Assembly: GCF_000020365.1 (NCBI RefSeq)
Contig: NC_012108.1
Span: 3,224,001-3,288,000 of the forward strand
From: Desulforapulum autotrophicum HRM2
Lineage (GTDB): Bacteria; Desulfobacterota; Desulfobacteria; Desulfobacterales; Desulfobacteraceae
DNA length: 64,000 nt
Direction of reading: 5' to 3'
In this document: positions 44,990 through 54,231 of the stretch, one piece after another
Layout: the number at the start of each line of letters is the position of its first letter
Position numbering within the stretch: the first letter of the stretch is position 1
The notes under the pieces: generated by a model
Told to the model about the DNA's origin: nothing
The model's input: the letters and a program-made list of their open reading frames with translations, nothing else
Database searches by the model: none
Made by a program: the position numbers and the translations under genes

Positions 44990-45489
44990 AAATTTACCTT
45001 TATTCTTGATCCGAAGCCAAGACGGTTGTCCATGTAATAGGTCTCTTGGGGAACAAACCGGTAAAATTTTGCCCGGTAATGGCTTGTAATGGCGGCCAGA
45101 ACATTATCACCGGTAACCTGCATGCCGAATTTTTTGACATAACCCCCTGCCGCTCCAAGGGTTTCCGGAGTCATGGTCAGTAATTCTATAACGCCCTGCA
45201 TCTGAACGCCCCTGAGTTCGTTGATTGATTCTGTGTCATGGAACAGGGAGGCACCACACAAGCCGTCAAGGGCTCCAGCCTCCCCTATGTGACGGGAAGT
45301 TGGGGATGAAAAGAAATAGAATCCCCCGGGCCGGTAAAAAAAAAACACCGGTGCGGACCAGCACCCCTGATCAGACCCGGTTGCAAGTGTCATCACCTTA
45401 AGGGTTCGCACAAGTTCCATGGCCTGACCATTCATCCCGGGGGCATCTGAATCACAGATATCCCCATTGTTTAAGCCGCCCATGGGCAT
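44986..45489 (-). CDS. PNPOx-like flavin-binding protein
   Basis: About 167 residues. MELVRTLKVMTLATGSDQGCWSAPVFFFY and FFSSPTSRHIGEA match the split-barrel pyridoxamine-phosphate-oxidase-like fold that binds FMN or F420 (YhbP/UPF0306-like). The start is uncertain: GGGGGAG lies before ATGs at 45498 and 45489, inside the end of the protease gene, while a later ATG at 45435 lacks such a site. It is placed between an M48 protease and UbiD, which itself needs a modified flavin. Confidence 0.75.
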   Translation of the reverse strand: MPMGGLNNGDICDSDAPGMNGQAMELVRTLKVMTLATGSDQGCWSAPVFFFYRPGGFYFFSSPTSRHIGEAGALDGLCGASLFHDTESINELRGVQMQGVIELLTMTPETLGAAGGYVKKFGMQVTGDNVLAAITSHYRAKFYRFVPQETYYMDNRLGFGSRIKVNL

Positions 45490-46768
45490 GGACTGCATAC
45501 TCCCCCTGTTGAACCTCGTTCAGATATAGTTTATAAAACTCGGCAGCACTTGCCACATGTTCCATCTTCTCCTGGCAGTACCCCTTGAAAAAAATTGCGC
45601 CGGGATTTCCAGGAAGAAGGCCGGCATACCGGTCAAAGCGCTCAAAGGCCCTGGCAAACTGATTGAGGTTAAGGTGGACAAAACCGGCCACATACTGGGC
45701 CTGGGGTTCGTCTGGATAAAGGGTAACGGCAAGGTCTGCATGGGTTGCAGCCCTTTCAAAACGACGGGTTTCAAGCATGCATTTTGCCTGCATCACATGG
45801 GCTGTATAATCTTCGGGAGCAAGCTTTATGGCCTTTGCAAACTGCGTTTCTGCCGTTTGATACTCTTTCTTAGCCATGTATTGATCGCCTGCCTGAAGGG
45901 CCTCAATGGCAGCCCTGTCCGCCCTTACAGATGCAGTGTTGTCCATGTAACGCTCCTGGTTCAAGGAGAACCCCGACGAATACCCATAGGGATTACGGCT
46001 CCTTGCCACGGCAGTACCATAGCGCTCGTCACTCATGGGGTGGGTTGAAAAAAGGATATCCGTGGACGAGGCTTTGTTCTTGTTAAGGGTGTTGAGGATA
46101 CCCATGAGCCCCACAAACCCCATTGACGAATATCCGGCCTTGACCATGTATTCGTTGCCAAGGGCATCGGCCTCCCGCTCGTTGTCCCGGCTGTACCGGG
46201 CCAGGAGTGCTCCCTGGCCCAGCATGCCAATCTGACGGGCAACATCTCCAAGCCCCTGACCCTGGGTACCCACGGCGGCAGCAACCCCGCTGATAAAAAT
46301 AGATGAAAGGGTTGATTTTGAAATCTGCTGGGCCGAATGCCTGGCATTGACATGGCCCAGTTCATGGCCCAGGAGGGCCGCAAGCTCAGCCTCGTTGGAC
46401 AGCTTTAAAAGAATACCCCTTGTCACGGCAATGCTGCCCCCGGGGAAGGCATAGGCGTTGATGTAGGTGGCATTGACGCACTGGAACGAATAGGGCATCC
46501 GGGGCCTGTGGGTCAAAGCACTCAGCTTTGTGCCAATCTCGGTCACATAGGTGTTGACCCCCTGATCCTGAACCGCGCCATAGTCGGCCGAGAACTGGTG
46601 GGGGGACTGGATGCGGTCCATTGCGACTTCCTGCTCAGGCGTTACCATCATGAACTGATTCTTGCCGGTCACAGGATTTACAGCACAGCCTGCCAGGGCA
46701 ACACCTGCACCCAATGCAAGGGAGCCGGATATAAATGTACGGCGGGTCATTGGGGTGTCTGCAACCAT
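45452..46768 (-). CDS. M48 metalloprotease with TPR repeats, lipoprotein
   Basis: A 438-residue protein. The leader MTRRTFISGSLALGAGVALAGC combines a twin-arginine-like RR with a lipobox (LAGC). The catalytic motif is LLGHELGHVNARHS (HExxH), with the third ligand Glu in DNEREADALG. The C-terminal third has TPR-like helices (from AIEALQAGDQYMAKKEYQTAETQFAKAI). This is the BepA/YfgC layout, so a role in outer-membrane protein quality control is inferred. AAGGAG for its start lies in the last codons of the preceding gene. Confidence 0.9.
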   Translation of the reverse strand: MVADTPMTRRTFISGSLALGAGVALAGCAVNPVTGKNQFMMVTPEQEVAMDRIQSPHQFSADYGAVQDQGVNTYVTEIGTKLSALTHRPRMPYSFQCVNATYINAYAFPGGSIAVTRGILLKLSNEAELAALLGHELGHVNARHSAQQISKSTLSSIFISGVAAAVGTQGQGLGDVARQIGMLGQGALLARYSRDNEREADALGNEYMVKAGYSSMGFVGLMGILNTLNKNKASSTDILFSTHPMSDERYGTAVARSRNPYGYSSGFSLNQERYMDNTASVRADRAAIEALQAGDQYMAKKEYQTAETQFAKAIKLAPEDYTAHVMQAKCMLETRRFERAATHADLAVTLYPDEPQAQYVAGFVHLNLNQFARAFERFDRYAGLLPGNPGAIFFKGYCQEKMEHVASAAEFYKLYLNEVQQGEYAVHAHGRLKQWGYL

Positions 46769-46772
46769 ATGG

Positions 46773-47051
46773 CTATCTCCTTGAAAACGAACCTAGAATA
46801 AAGCAGATCACCCCCAACGCGACCAGGAGCTGGTAAAGGGGCAGATCCAGGGCAAGGTAATCAAGACCGATTTGCAGGGACTCAAAGGGGATCATCTGGA
46901 TATACCTGTCAAGGTCAAGGGGCATTGCCGTTGAAAGTGTGAGGTCGTTCCAGAAATTGTCAGTGTGCATCAGGGCAGCGATTGCCTGAAAGCCGAGGAC
47001 AAGTACACCCCCTGCCACCAGGATAAATCCGACCAGGTTGAATTTTTTCAT
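46773..47051 (-). CDS. Small membrane protein upstream of M48 protease
   Basis: A 92-residue protein with two hydrophobic segments (LVGFILVAGGVLVLGFQAIAAL and LPLYQLLVALGVICFILGSF) separated by about 40 polar residues, likely exposed outside. No known family was recognised. The stop is 4 bp before the protease start, so they are almost surely co-transcribed. Confidence 0.65.
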   Translation of the reverse strand: MKKFNLVGFILVAGGVLVLGFQAIAALMHTDNFWNDLTLSTAMPLDLDRYIQMIPFESLQIGLDYLALDLPLYQLLVALGVICFILGSFSRR

Positions 47052-47254
47052 TGTATGCAGTCCATGGTATTAAGTATTTTTACCTGTCAATCTGATTTAC
47101 CCAGTTCCACCATGGGTATTGACGGATGCCGGGATCGGTCTTCAATTTAATTGATCTATAATCATATTCTGACCATGGCCTTCAAGTCAAACCCTTTCCT
47201 GGGATTTTCACTTTTCTTTACCTGTTCTTTGTGATAGTTCTTGCCTCCAAAATC

Positions 47255-48838
47255 ATGGAAAAAAACGATTCAACTTTCAAACAGGTGGGTTTTGCCTCAA
47301 TTATCATGATGGCATCTGTCTTTGCAAGCCGCATCATCGGCCTTGGAAGGGAGATGACCATTGCCTTTTCAGGGGGGGCTGGCGGTGAGGTCGATGCCTA
47401 TCAGGTGGCATTCATCGTACCTGAGATCCTGAACCACATCGTTGCAAGCGGTTTTCTCTCCATCACCTTTATTCCCATCTTTGCCGCCTATATTGAAAGA
47501 AACGATGAGGAAACGGGGTGGCGAATTTTCTCCCTTGTCTTTACCACCTTTGGGCTGCTCCTTGTGGGCGTAACCCTGGTCTGCCTCTGGTTTGCCCCTG
47601 AACTTGTTTCCCTCCTTGCCCCGGGATTTGATGACCCCGCACTGTTCAGACTGGCAGTGAGAATGACCCGAATCATCATCCCGGCCCAGCTATTCTTTTT
47701 CTCAGGCGGGCTCTTCATGGCCGTCCAGTTCACGAAAAAAAGATTTTTTATTCCAGCCCTTGCCCCCCTTGTCTACAACCTTGGCATCATCGTTGGCGGC
47801 GTTGCCCTGGGTCCGTTCCTTGGCATGGAAGGTTTTTCCTGGGGGGTTCTTGGCGGGGCCTTTGTGGGGAATTTTCTACTCCAGTACCATGGGGCAAAAA
47901 ACACAGGCATGCGTCTCAGGTTCATATTTGACATCACCCATCCAGAACTTGTCCGGTATGTTGTCCTGACCCTGCCGTTGATGGTCGGCCTGACCATGAC
48001 CTTTTCAACAGAAATTCTTTTAAAATACTTTGGATCCTATCTTGCCGAGGGTAGCATTGCAGCCCTCAACTATGGATTGCGGATCATGTTCATCCTTGTG
48101 GGACTCTTTGGCCAGGCCGTTGGGGTTGCATCCTATCCGTTCATGGCAAAACTTGCAGCCCAGGGCAAAATAGATGAACTCAACGCCCTTCTCAACACCA
48201 CCCTCAAATACCTGCTGCTGGTGATCCCGGTCTCGGTTCTGTTCATGGTGCTGCGCCACGAGATCATTCTCATCCTGTTCCAGCGGGGACGATTCGGCCC
48301 CGATGCCACCCAGGTAACGGCCGGCATTCTGCCCTTCCTCCTCTGCGGAACCTTTGCATTTGCAGCCCAGACTGTTGTTGTCCGGGGGTATTACGCCATG
48401 CAGAACACCTGGTTTCCGGCCCTCTTCAGCACCCTTGCCGTCATTCTCACCCTGCCTGTCTTCTACCTGCTCATGGGGATTATGGGTGCAGGGGGAATCG
48501 CCCTTGCCCTCTCCATTGCTGCAACAGCCCAGACCCTGCTGCTGTTTGAACTGTGGAACAGAAAAAGCCACAACAACGGACGGGGCGCAGTGTATCGATT
48601 CTTGTTCTCCATGACAGGACTGAGCCTTGGAACAGGTTTTTTCCTCGTAAAAATAACGGCTTTCCTGAAAACCTTCATCAATGCATCCACCCTTTTCGGA
48701 GCCCTTTCCGTGTCGATCATCACAGGCCTTGTCTTTATCCTGGTATTTTCAGGCGCAGGATACCTGTTCAAAATTCAGGAAATCAATCAGTTCAACCACA
48801 AACTCATCCAGAAACTCGGTCGGCTGTTTTTTTCTTGA
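47255..48838 (+). CDS. murJ: Lipid II flippase MurJ
   Basis: A protein of about 527 residues and about 14 hydrophobic segments. VFASRIIGLGREMTIAFSGGAGGEVDAYQVAFIVPEIL at the N-terminus and GSIAALNYGLRIMFILVGLFGQAVG in the centre are MurJ/MviN signatures. It flips the peptidoglycan precursor lipid II across the inner membrane. Neither the ATG at 47255 nor the GTG at 47231 has a clear ribosome site, so the start is uncertain. It is monocistronic by spacing. Confidence 0.9.
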   Translation: MEKNDSTFKQVGFASIIMMASVFASRIIGLGREMTIAFSGGAGGEVDAYQVAFIVPEILNHIVASGFLSITFIPIFAAYIERNDEETGWRIFSLVFTTFGLLLVGVTLVCLWFAPELVSLLAPGFDDPALFRLAVRMTRIIIPAQLFFFSGGLFMAVQFTKKRFFIPALAPLVYNLGIIVGGVALGPFLGMEGFSWGVLGGAFVGNFLLQYHGAKNTGMRLRFIFDITHPELVRYVVLTLPLMVGLTMTFSTEILLKYFGSYLAEGSIAALNYGLRIMFILVGLFGQAVGVASYPFMAKLAAQGKIDELNALLNTTLKYLLLVIPVSVLFMVLRHEIILILFQRGRFGPDATQVTAGILPFLLCGTFAFAAQTVVVRGYYAMQNTWFPALFSTLAVILTLPVFYLLMGIMGAGGIALALSIAATAQTLLLFELWNRKSHNNGRGAVYRFLFSMTGLSLGTGFFLVKITAFLKTFINASTLFGALSVSIITGLVFILVFSGAGYLFKIQEINQFNHKLIQKLGRLFFS

Positions 48839-48962
48839 CACCCATCCGCTGCCGGTATTAGAACTTATGGAAGAAAGAATCTACAATTCTTATCGTTGAC
48901 TTTTTTTGACACGACGTCAACAGCACCGCCTTGACAATCTAAAATATCTGGATGGGAGGCCC

Positions 48963-49913
48963 ATGAAAAAAACCGGCTATGTGCATGACCTGAGGTATCT
49001 TCTCCATGACACAGGACCCTATCACCCCGAGATGTCAGAACGACTTATCGCCATCCACGAAGGCCTTCGCAAGGCAAATCTTCTGGAACAATTAACCATC
49101 ATCCCTGCTTCACGGGCAGACCTTAAATGGATCCTTGCCGTCCATGACCACGACTATGTCAGGCGATTTGAAGAGGTGAGTCTCTCGGGCAACCACTATT
49201 TTGACGACCAGGACAACCAGATCTGCGTTGAAACCTATGAAACGGCATTTCTGGCCGTGGGCGGCATCCTTGATGCCGTTCAGATGATGATGGATCAAAA
49301 GATAGACAACGCATTCTGCGCCATACGACCGCCCGGCCACCATGCAGAGGTCGACAAGGCCATGGGATTCTGCTACTTCAACAATATCGCCATTGCAGCT
49401 CGCTATCTTCAGTCCGAATGCGGCATTGAGCGGGTGGGAATCGTGGATTTTGATGTCCACCACGGCAACGGCACAGAACACATCTTTCAATCTGACCCCT
49501 CCGTGTTTTACTATTCCATCCATGAGCACCCATCGTTTGCCTATCCTGGAACGGGCAGGGCCTTTGACGAGGGAACCCTCAAGGGCTTTGGTTTTACCAA
49601 AAATTCCCCGGTGCTTCCAGGTCGCGGGGATGACAATTACAAGAGCCTCATTACCAGGGACCTCTTGCCCGCCTTTGAACGGTTCAAACCCGAAATTATC
49701 CTGGTTTCAACAGGATTCGACGCCCATGTAGGCGACGAAATGTCAGACATGAATCTCACCACCGAGGGTTTCTCCTGGATCATGGAGACCATCATGGCCC
49801 TTGCAAACCACCATGCCCAAGGACGGGTGGTTTCAATTCTCGAAGGGGGATATTCCCTGAAACTGCTGCCCGAGCTTGCCGCCAATCACGTATCCATCCT
49901 GCTCAAGGGGTAG
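48963..49913 (+). CDS. acuC: Histone-deacetylase-family protein (AcuC-like)
   Basis: A 316-residue zinc hydrolase of the deacetylase superfamily. HPEMSERL, RPPGHHAEVDKAMGFCYFNNIAI, VDFDVHHGNGTEHIF and STGFDAH hold the zinc ligands and catalytic His pair. The start at 48963 has GGGAGG upstream. AcuC relatives deacetylate acetyl-CoA synthetase in Bacillus. The acs gene 14 kb away would be a fitting target, but this is an inference. It is followed by an AcuB-like gene 51 bp later. Confidence 0.88.
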   Translation: MKKTGYVHDLRYLLHDTGPYHPEMSERLIAIHEGLRKANLLEQLTIIPASRADLKWILAVHDHDYVRRFEEVSLSGNHYFDDQDNQICVETYETAFLAVGGILDAVQMMMDQKIDNAFCAIRPPGHHAEVDKAMGFCYFNNIAIAARYLQSECGIERVGIVDFDVHHGNGTEHIFQSDPSVFYYSIHEHPSFAYPGTGRAFDEGTLKGFGFTKNSPVLPGRGDDNYKSLITRDLLPAFERFKPEIILVSTGFDAHVGDEMSDMNLTTEGFSWIMETIMALANHHAQGRVVSILEGGYSLKLLPELAANHVSILLKG

Positions 49914-49964
49914 GTTCAGGCAAAATCCAGGTTCGGAAACAAAAAAAGAATTTTGGAGGATTTT

Positions 49965-50654
49965 ATGTTTGTAAGCAAATCCATGGTAAAAAAAGTGATC
50001 ACCATAGACAAAAACAGGTCGGTGATTGAGGCCCAGGAGATCATGCAGGCCAACGATATCCGTCACCTGCCCGTTGTGGACAAAGACAACCACCTGCAGG
50101 GCATTATAACAGACCGGGACATCAGAAGTTCCATGCCTTTTATGCTCTTTGATGAAAAAGAGCGCAACCTGCAGCTTGAGAAGATAAAAAAAATGACCGT
50201 GGCCGACATCATGACCCCAAACCCCAAGACCATCTCCCCCATGGACACCATTCAGGATGCCCTTTTGCTGATCCAGCGGGAAAAGGTCGGTGCCTTTCCG
50301 GTTGTGGATGAAAAAGGGGCTCTCACGGGCATCCTGTCTGTCAGGGATCTTCTGAGGGCATTTACAAATGTCATGGGAATCGGAGAGCCCGGAACCCTCA
50401 TCGGCGTCATTGTTGAGGACAGAATGGGCCAGCTCAAAAAAATCGTGGACGTGGTGACCGAAGAGAAAATCTCGTTTGGCTCTGTGCTTGTGGCCCGTTA
50501 CTGGGATGAGGGTAAAAGGGCAGTATTTATCTATCTTCGCACCAACAATGTGGTCCGGGTCAAAAAAAGACTCCAGGAGATTGGTTTCGAACTCATCGCC
50601 CCCATGACATGGTATCTTGAGCAGCTGCCAGAAACCATAGATCCGCCCCTATAG
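49965..50654 (+). CDS. acuB: CBS-ACT protein (AcuB-like)
   Basis: A 229-residue protein. Two CBS domains (IRHLPVVDKDNHLQGIITDRDIR and VGAFPVVDEKGALTGILSVRDLL) are followed by an ACT-like C-terminal domain (GTLIGVIVEDRMGQLKKIVDVV). CBS pairs bind adenine nucleotides. This is the AcuB layout, and its pairing with the AcuC-like gene supports the name. The start at 49965 follows TTGGAGGA. An acuA acetyltransferase gene is not adjacent. It is convergent with the Hsp70-like gene. Confidence 0.83.
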   Translation: MFVSKSMVKKVITIDKNRSVIEAQEIMQANDIRHLPVVDKDNHLQGIITDRDIRSSMPFMLFDEKERNLQLEKIKKMTVADIMTPNPKTISPMDTIQDALLLIQREKVGAFPVVDEKGALTGILSVRDLLRAFTNVMGIGEPGTLIGVIVEDRMGQLKKIVDVVTEEKISFGSVLVARYWDEGKRAVFIYLRTNNVVRVKKRLQEIGFELIAPMTWYLEQLPETIDPPL

Positions 50655-50720
50655 GCGAATATATAAAAAAACACGGCTCCGGTTCCACGGCTTGAAGCAG
50701 GTTTACACGCTTGGCCCGGA

Positions 50721-52010
50721 TCAACCAAACATGCGTAACGCAGAAAGCCCCAGGCCGTGGCCCACACTTAAAAAAGCGTCGGCCTGGGTTATTTTTTCGG
50801 GTCCAAATTTTTCCATAAATACCCGCTGCACCAAAGGAATGTACGAAGAACCACCTGTTAGAAAGACCTTGTCAATCCCATGGGGTGTGATGCCGGCCCT
50901 TGCGAGGGTCTCATCCATGGCTTTCTCTATCCTTGCGACATTCGGGGCAATGATGGTTTCAAATTCGTGTTTTACCACCCGCTCTGCCATGCAGATCCCC
51001 TGCTCATTGAAATTAATGAATGCCTCATCCATTGATGAAAGGGCACACTTGGTTCGTTCCACGCTTTGGTAGAGATTGAGCCCCAGGTTCTCTTCGATCA
51101 GTGTCTGGAGGTTTTCGATCAGCCGCTGGTCTGAATATGAGGCAAAGGCTTTAAATTCATTGATTGAACGAACAAATTTGGGATCCTTGAGCTGGGGAAT
51201 CCAGTTCCAGAGCCGAAGCTTTCTTGTGATGGTCGTTGAAAGTGGCAGGCTGTTCGACCCCATGGGCAGGGTGACCCTGACATTCTTTCCAAGGTGGGGG
51301 GCGACCTTTTCCCACATGAGATCGGAATCAAAGGTGTTACCACCGATATAAATGCCGCCCAGGGCAAGGATATCCCTGTTTCTGTCGTAATTGTTGGGAT
51401 TGCCACCCTTAAGGCGGATAATGGTAAAATCAGAGGTGCCGCCGCCAAAATCACCCACAAAGATCAATTCCTCCCTGCCCTGTTCCAGGGAGTGCTCATA
51501 GGCAAGGGCTGCAGCAATGGGTTCAAGCTCAAACGCAATATTTTTAAAACCGGCAAGACGGGCCGCTGACCCAAGCCTTTGTTCGGCCATTTGATCCTTT
51601 TCACTGTCCTCGGAAAAAACAACAGGCCGACCCAGAACCACGGAATCAAGCGAGGTGTTGACCGCCTGTTCACCCTTTTCCTTGAGATCCTTGAGGATGA
51701 GGGAAACCAGCCGGTCAATGGTATAACGACGTCCATTGATAAAGGTTTCCGTAAACGTGGCATCCGGAAGAAAGGATTTGATGGACTGCATGTAGCGTCC
51801 GTCCAAACCGCCCAGGAGATACTCGTCAATGGCATCATCACCCGTGTGGACCCTGTCTCCCTGCTCATCCTTGTAAAAATAGAGAACAGATTTAAGATAC
51901 TTGGTGTTACTGTTTTTGTGATCCACATCCACCATGCTCACCTGCCCGTTACAACCCACGGCAAGTGAGGAATTAGATGTCCCGAAATCAAGCCCGCACA
52001 CTGAAACCAT
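50721..52010 (-). CDS. YegD-like Hsp70-family ATPase
   Basis: A 429-residue protein with an actin-like Hsp70 ATPase domain: GLDFGTSNSSLAVG (phosphate 1), VGDFGGGTSDFTI (phosphate 2) and VFLTGGSSYIPLVQ (adenosine). Length matches YegD (450) and it lacks the DnaK substrate-binding domain and lid. The start at 52010 is set by GGGAGAGG. The client and function are unknown. There are no J-protein or nucleotide-exchange genes adjacent. Confidence 0.87.
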   Translation of the reverse strand: MVSVCGLDFGTSNSSLAVGCNGQVSMVDVDHKNSNTKYLKSVLYFYKDEQGDRVHTGDDAIDEYLLGGLDGRYMQSIKSFLPDATFTETFINGRRYTIDRLVSLILKDLKEKGEQAVNTSLDSVVLGRPVVFSEDSEKDQMAEQRLGSAARLAGFKNIAFELEPIAAALAYEHSLEQGREELIFVGDFGGGTSDFTIIRLKGGNPNNYDRNRDILALGGIYIGGNTFDSDLMWEKVAPHLGKNVRVTLPMGSNSLPLSTTITRKLRLWNWIPQLKDPKFVRSINEFKAFASYSDQRLIENLQTLIEENLGLNLYQSVERTKCALSSMDEAFINFNEQGICMAERVVKHEFETIIAPNVARIEKAMDETLARAGITPHGIDKVFLTGGSSYIPLVQRVFMEKFGPEKITQADAFLSVGHGLGLSALRMFG

Positions 52011-52159
52011 ATCCTCTCCCCCGACGAACAAAAAGGCATGAAGATATGATTTTAAAGAATCCGTGTCAAGGCTTTTATAAATTCACACGGTTAACTTTTG
52101 CATCATCGCCTGGAGTTAGTCTGCCATGCGGCCCGGGGATGACGCATTTTCATTGAAAC

Positions 52160-52972
52160 CTAAATTTTGCAAGCGCCATGCCGCAGGGCGATCTTCTCAA
52201 ACATCAAAGTAATCCCTTCATTCATAGTATAGTTTGATTCAATGTCAAGGTTATCATCGGATGCAGAATCGAAATAGATGTGAAGACTGGATTCAAGGCC
52301 ATCTTCGGGTTTCCAGTAACAAACCATTATGGGGAAAAGAGGCAGGGGATATAGAATAATTGAAATATCTGAACCAATCTGACTGACAATTTTTTTTCCA
52401 CCGAAAATGTCCAGCATATCTTTAAACAGATCCGTGTAGGTATCGGCAACCCGTTTCAACGGTTTTTCACAACGTTGGTGAAAATGAGCATACCGGGAAG
52501 GCCCACCAGCCAACTCTCGAAATGTGATCCAATTGCCCTGGGGAGATTTACCCGAACCGTTTAAGATATGGTTCAATACCGGAACGACCATGTATGCATT
52601 GATATGAATTTCAGAGGCCAGGTTACCATTGGTATCTACACTGAAATCCTTACCAAAAACCTTCAGGGTCAGTTTATTCTTGGAAAACCGGGCTCCCAGA
52701 CGTTGCGCTGCCTGGGAAAGATCAATCAAAGATATCTTCTGCTTTAATTCTTTAATGGCCTCTTCTTTATATTCATCAACGGTGTTGGGCTTCTCAATTT
52801 CCCCGCCATACTGTTCAATCACTTGTTTTTCCAAATAAGGACACGCATGTATCGGTTTTTTTTCCTTGAACACAGCCACTGCAAATGCCAGACAGGTCTT
52901 TTCATTGCACTCTCTACAGTTGGAACCATTCAACAACTTGTAGATTTCCATGGGATTATTGATATGTGACAT
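52160..52972 (-). CDS. DUF3786 Fe-S protein, copy 2
   Basis: A 270-residue paralogue of the protein at 15636-16454. It shares the motif MEIYKLLNGSNCRECNEKTC ... ACPYLEKQ, then NKLTLKVFGKDFSVD, a FRELAGGPSRYAHFHQRCEK segment, and LYPLPLFPIMVCYWKPEDG. The N-terminal cysteines likely hold a 4Fe-4S cluster. Two copies 36 kb apart show an expanded family. It stands alone with a 350-bp upstream gap. Confidence 0.82.
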   Translation of the reverse strand: MSHINNPMEIYKLLNGSNCRECNEKTCLAFAVAVFKEKKPIHACPYLEKQVIEQYGGEIEKPNTVDEYKEEAIKELKQKISLIDLSQAAQRLGARFSKNKLTLKVFGKDFSVDTNGNLASEIHINAYMVVPVLNHILNGSGKSPQGNWITFRELAGGPSRYAHFHQRCEKPLKRVADTYTDLFKDMLDIFGGKKIVSQIGSDISIILYPLPLFPIMVCYWKPEDGLESSLHIYFDSASDDNLDIESNYTMNEGITLMFEKIALRHGACKI

Positions 52973-53165
52973 TCAAAAACATTCCTTTTTAATATTTCAT
53001 CGAATTGAATCATTCAAGCTTGTGTAACAATTTTTAGACACCATTGCAACAGCCCGAACAGCAGGACCTGTCTAATCGATTTTTCCTCCCATGGGAGTTG
53101 AACACAACAAATGCGCCTGATTCCAAAATATCAATTATTGAAATCTGATTTTTCAATCCATCTGT

Positions 53166-53265
53166 CACCTAAAAGTTGCAAGCGGTAGTGGGCTGGACGT
53201 ACAAGATGCCGGGCATGGGGCTGTAGTCGCCTACCGCAAATGCCCGGCAACGCGGCAGATCCGGT
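53166..53265. repeat. Intergenic repeat D, copy 1
   Basis: Begins ACCTAAAAGTTGCAAGCGG and shares about 45 bp with 63170-63268. GCGGTAG (53182-53188) pairs with CTACCGC (53231-53237), and TGCCGGGCAT (53207-53216) with ATGCCCGGCA (53240-53249). The two pairings cross, so an RNA copy could form a pseudoknot. The rest of 52973-53324 shows no gene. Confidence 0.6.
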
Positions 53266-53324
53266 CAAATAGCACCCCCCCAGGGTTTCGGATTTTCAGG
53301 TGTCAGTCAAATCAACGGATACAG

Positions 53325-54188
53325 TTATTTTTCGATATTTTTTATCACCGCTGAAAAGTCTTCGTCACTGCAGCCGTTTTTCCTGGCCGTAATATAAGCG
53401 TTGTTTGCGGCACTGCTTGTGTAAAGCGGTTGACAATAAGAATCTCCTAACAACAATGCCAGCCGCATGTCCTTTTGCATATGCTTTAAAGGAAACGCTG
53501 TGGTAAAGTCACCCACTGTCATGCTTGGGCCTTTGAGTTGAAACATGGGGCTGTTTATTGCACCCTGTGCAATAACATCAAGGATCGCTGTTTTCTTTAA
53601 CCCTATTTTATCACCCAATGAAAGCCCCTCGGCAAATGCAGTCATCATTGTCCCCATGATCATATTGATGACAAGTTTCATCTGTGCTCCCTGACCGATT
53701 TGCGGAAAATAGAATGATTTTTTCCCCATTACATCCAGCGCTTCTCCGGCGTCCTTATAAAGGGATTCGTCTCCGGAACAAAGAAAAACCAGAGCACCGT
53801 CCTCTGCCGGCTTCTTGCTCCCGGATACTGGCGCTTCAAGATACCTGCCTCCTTTCTTCTTGATCGCATCATGAATAAGAATGGCAGTCCCTGCATCCAC
53901 CGTTGAAACGTCAACGTAGGATTTTCCGGCTGAAATACCTTCTAAAACCCCATTTTTACCAAAACAAAGGGTGTTGGCTGCCCCAGGATCGGATACCATA
54001 GCAAAGGTTATATCACAGTGGGCAACAACATCCGCAGCTGTTTTCCCATTCTTGGCTCCCAGATCGACCAGAGGGGCGCATTTTTCTGCTGATCTATTCC
54101 AAACAGTGACATCAAAACCGGCTTTTAGCAGATTGGTTGCCATTGCTCGACCCATAATCCCGATCCCGAGAAATCCGTATTTACCCAT
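53325..54188 (-). CDS. 3-hydroxyisobutyrate dehydrogenase-family oxidoreductase
   Basis: A 287-residue NAD(P)-dependent dehydrogenase. The dinucleotide motif is GFLGIGIMGRAMATNLLKAG, the substrate loop is EAPVSGSKKPAEDG, and the catalytic lysine lies in GQGAQMKLVINMIMG. It falls in the glyoxylate/succinate-semialdehyde reductase branch (GLYR-like) by these segments. The start at 54188 has GGAGGAAGG upstream. The methyltransferase gene is 43 bp upstream on the same strand. Confidence 0.88.
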   Translation of the reverse strand: MGKYGFLGIGIMGRAMATNLLKAGFDVTVWNRSAEKCAPLVDLGAKNGKTAADVVAHCDITFAMVSDPGAANTLCFGKNGVLEGISAGKSYVDVSTVDAGTAILIHDAIKKKGGRYLEAPVSGSKKPAEDGALVFLCSGDESLYKDAGEALDVMGKKSFYFPQIGQGAQMKLVINMIMGTMMTAFAEGLSLGDKIGLKKTAILDVIAQGAINSPMFQLKGPSMTVGDFTTAFPLKHMQKDMRLALLLGDSYCQPLYTSSAANNAYITARKNGCSDEDFSAVIKNIEK

Positions 54189-54231
54189 AATCCCTTCCTC
54201 CAAAAAGTTTAAAATCAATTTTATTTACGAC

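Noticed and set aside
53166-53265. CRISPR or tRNA-like structure
   Set aside because: Only two dispersed copies, no regular spacers, and no acceptor or anticodon arms.
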